Made by a program: the position numbers and the translations under genes. Shown piece by piece: positions 62,801-64,000 of a DNA stretch of 64,000 nucleotides. The stretch's first letter is position 1. Each line of letters begins with the position of its first letter. Under the pieces are notes generated by a model that had not been told where the DNA came from, searched no databases, and saw nothing but the letters and a program-made list of their open reading frames with translations. The stretch lies in assembly GCA_913056345.1 (NCBI GenBank), contig CAJXMH010000012.1, positions 19,491 to 83,490 on the forward strand, in the 5' to 3' direction. The stretch comes from an uncultured Flavobacteriales bacterium. Lineage in GTDB: Bacteria > Bacteroidota > Bacteroidia > Flavobacteriales_E > Vicingaceae.

Positions 62801-64000
62801 TTAGGCGGAGCACCTACAGGTCCTGCAGGATCTACTTATGCATGGGACAATGCAGGAAGTTTGGATGATGCAACTTTAGCCAATCCAACCGCAACACCTG
62901 CAGTAACCACCACTTATACGGTAACAGTAACTGATGGCAATGGCTGTAGTAATACAGACCAAATCACCATTACAGTAAACCCACTTCCCACAGTTGATGC
63001 AGGAGTAGATCAGACCATTTGTGAAGGAGAGAATGCCACTTTAGGCGGAGCACCTACAGGTCCTGCAGGCGCAACTTATGCTTGGGACAATGCAGGGAGC
63101 TTAGATGATGCAACTTCAGCCAATCCAACCGCAACACCAACGGTCACCACCACTTATACAGTAACAGTAAGCAATGGCAGTGGCTGTAGTGATACAGACC
63201 AAATCACCATTACAGTAGACCCTTTACCCAATGTAGATGCAGGAGCAGACCAATCGATCTGTTCAGGAGGTAGTGTAAGCCTAGGAGGCGCTCCAACGTC
63301 GACTACAGTAGGCGCAACTTATGCTTGGGATAATGCGGCGAGTTTAGACGATGCAACTATAGCTAATCCAACCGCAACACCAACCGCAACCACCACTTAT
63401 ACGGTAACAGTAAGCCATCCAAATGGGTGTACTGCAACCGATCAGATCACCATCTCAGTAGGGTCCTTGCCTGATGTGGATGCAGGAGCCGATCAGACTA
63501 TCTGTTCGGGAGAGAGCGCGACATTAGGTGGCAGCCCAACTTCAACTACAGCAGGAGTGAGCTACAACTGGGATAATGCGGCGAGTTTAGATGATGCGAC
63601 CTTAGCAAACCCAACCGCAACACCAACGGTCACGACCACTTATACGGTAACGGTAAGTGATGGCAGTGGTTGTATTGATACCGATCAGATCACCATTACA
63701 GTAGATCCTTTACCCAATGTAGATGCAGGAGCAGACCAGTCGATCTGTTTAGGAGGTAGTGTAAGCCTAGGAGGCGCTCCAACATCGACTACAGCAGGCG
63801 CAACTTATGCCTGGGACAATGCAGCAAGTTTAGATGATGCAACTTCAGCCAATCCAACTGCTACCCCAACAGTAACGACTACTTATACAGTAACGGTAAG
63901 TCATCCAAACGGTTGTACTGCATCCGATCAGATCACCATTACGGTAGATCCTTTACCTGTAGTAGATGCAGGAGCAGATCAGGCTATTTGTATAGGTGGA
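59852..64000 (+). CDS. Giant secreted PKD-repeat protein (3' end outside the window)
   Basis: The frame is open from the ATG at 59852 to the right edge: 1383 codons so far, with no stop. A signal peptide (MIRFLRIVSILAILFVLTP) precedes ATHIMGGEITWQC, the start of the Bacteroidota gliding-motility-associated surface proteins. About 640 residues of non-repetitive Ig/fibronectin-like sequence follow. A classic PKD domain (YTWDFGDGSP, HTF, VSLTAS) lies around 61870-62000, and from 62039 come tandem PKD-like units of 78-81 residues rich in Thr, Asp and Asn. A T9SS type B sorting domain is expected outside the window. It is likely a cell-surface adhesin. Confidence 0.9.
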   Translation, partial: MIRFLRIVSILAILFVLTPIQSFATHIMGGEITWQCLSDGRYVFRFSVYRDCSGANIPPRGPLVIFNYPNVGQSTTLATQAQYNANPTVDRDISPECRPGGVTFTCAGGDDESVFEYIRESDPVRLLGTPPAQGWIITYDDVARNDNENLQGQEGMTLRAKIFPFSGSLADTCVDNSPTFREEATSLLCLGSAFTYNHNASDVELDSLVYRWARPLDDVNPNFPYNEGSNPTFINYDPGYGSGLPGQNSPFPDQGEDPRNVAAQLDSTTGEISLTSFTSGKFVSVVQVDAYKCGEKVAEIYRELQSNIAANCALNEDPVLRPPFNSFTSYRDTVRAGDLVTFNLQITDFPGPNNPNSDSVFVTATGFQFGTNFTSANSGCANPPCATLTRPLPDSGLFAAPNNTFRWQTDCNHVAFTDGCVSLENTYNFVIRATDDACPIPGQTIATISITVLADSVIQSPLINCVDVLPNGDVDLDWNTTPDPNNSFTAWMIYSATNQNGPYTIIDSVKTYNQTTYTHSGAGADNQRRWYYIRSRSGCKGIVQNVARDTVSTLFVQPTLDQTCVGISWNSLSDPNNPAGSATTYRIFREYPIGTGMNFLQNAAVESFCDNFSACEDSVAYRIELINTVEACTSRSNVIGFRFDRQPQTNFTFPSTTCTGPVNFTNLTTAIGGNITYTWDFGDGSPTSNQINPSHTFTGTGPFTVSLTASTGPGCDSTFTQVVNLGPDVDAGADVSICPGGNVTLGGFPTTSASNPTYSWSPAAGLSSTTVSNPTATPNSTTTYTLVVTDQNSCTSTDQVVVTVNPLPFADAGSNQDICEGEIATLGGSPTGPTGATYQWDNAGTLNDATSPNPTANPTVTTIYNVTVTSGVNCSATDQVTITVDPLPIANAGTDQNICPGSSVTLGTATLPGLTYNWNNSASLTNGTIAQPTATPTVTTTYTLTVTDGNGCTATDQITITVDPLPVVDAGADQAICIGGSATLGGAPTGPAGSTYAWDNAGSLDDATLANPTATPAVTTTYTVTVTDGNGCSNTDQITITVNPLPTVDAGVDQTICEGENATLGGAPTGPAGATYAWDNAGSLDDATSANPTATPTVTTTYTVTVSNGSGCSDTDQITITVDPLPNVDAGADQSICSGGSVSLGGAPTSTTVGATYAWDNAASLDDATIANPTATPTATTTYTVTVSHPNGCTATDQITISVGSLPDVDAGADQTICSGESATLGGSPTSTTAGVSYNWDNAASLDDATLANPTATPTVTTTYTVTVSDGSGCIDTDQITITVDPLPNVDAGADQSICLGGSVSLGGAPTSTTAGATYAWDNAASLDDATSANPTATPTVTTTYTVTVSHPNGCTASDQITITVDPLPVVDAGADQAICIGG
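62039..64000 (+). repeat. Tandem PKD-like coding repeats (8 full units and a partial ninth)
   Basis: Units begin at DAG (or NAG) codons at 62039, 62282, 62522, 62756, 62996, 63236, 63479, 63722 and 63965. Unit lengths are 243, 240, 234, 240, 240, 243, 243 and 243 nt, all multiples of three. The consensus runs DAGADQxICxGG, LGGxPT, YxWDNAxSLDDAT, NPTATPTVTTTYTVTV, GCxxTDQITITVDPLP. DNA identity is highest between units two apart (63236 and 63722) and five apart (62756 and 63965). Confidence 0.92.

Noticed and set aside
62039..64000. Possible CRISPR-like array in the regular repeats
   Set aside because: Units are about 240 nt, in frame, and translate to conserved PKD-like domains; there are no short repeats with unique spacers.

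Overview
The window reads as chromosomal DNA of a member of the Bacteroidota, most likely the Flavobacteriia. The evidence is the following: promoters of the TAnnTTTG type, almost no Shine-Dalgarno sequences, a type IX secretion (T9SS) C-terminal sorting domain, Bacteroidota-only families (DUF3822, DUF5606, a DAHP synthase/chorismate mutase fusion, monomeric isocitrate dehydrogenase), and a huge PKD-repeat surface protein. Genus and species cannot be read from the sequence. Most of the window is dense housekeeping sequence, and I see no prophage, CRISPR array, tRNA or rRNA.

Layout. 1-2.6 kb holds a partial YtcJ-like amidohydrolase lipoprotein and a coupled membrane protein. 2.7-7.1 kb holds purL, a T9SS cargo gene, a decayed second copy of the purL 3' end and a RelE/Phd-type toxin-antitoxin pair; this is the one clearly disturbed locus. 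7.2-12.5 kb is a rightward run: radC, a deacetylase-like gene, upp, a small membrane protein, a YjjG-like nucleotidase, DAHP synthase/chorismate mutase and a monooxygenase-fold protein. 12.6-16.9 kb is the leftward rsfS-ftsH-DUF2007-cdsA-psd operon. 17-24.2 kb holds birA, pyrE with a SRPBCC gene, a NUDIX gene, an SPFH protein and the operon ending rsmD-coaD-thioredoxin-fold lipid/cell-envelope-type protein. 24.3-34.7 kb holds a RecD-like helicase, tpx, a hydrolase, icd, a repeat-rich spacer, an M16 peptidase and dnaX. 34.8-41.7 kb holds rpsF-rpsR-rplI, a GT-C type membrane protein, an ABC permease and aconitase. 41.8-49.6 kb holds an OmpA-OmpA-CAP operon, an MFS transporter and lhgO. 49.9-56.1 kb is a tight leftward operon of a 1006-residue coiled-coil P-loop-like protein, two MscS channels and CorA. 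56.1-59.7 kb is DUF5606-M3 peptidase-purB. From 59.85 kb to the right edge runs a PKD-repeat protein that continues outside the window.

The most unusual signals are: the purL 3'-end duplication flanking a T9SS gene and abutting a toxin-antitoxin module; a 2-nt divergent start-codon pair (pyrE/NUDIX) inside a perfect 18-bp palindrome, part of a wider pattern of -7 boxes ending 4-5 nt before start codons (likely leaderless transcripts); a strong Shine-Dalgarno in front of rplI in a phylum that rarely uses it; the uncharacterised P-loop-like/MscS/MscS/CorA operon, whose Walker A lysine is replaced by alanine; a thioredoxin-fold protein with both active-site cysteines replaced by serine; and higher-order DNA repeats in the PKD gene. 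I did not find a convincing complete new defence or metabolic system.
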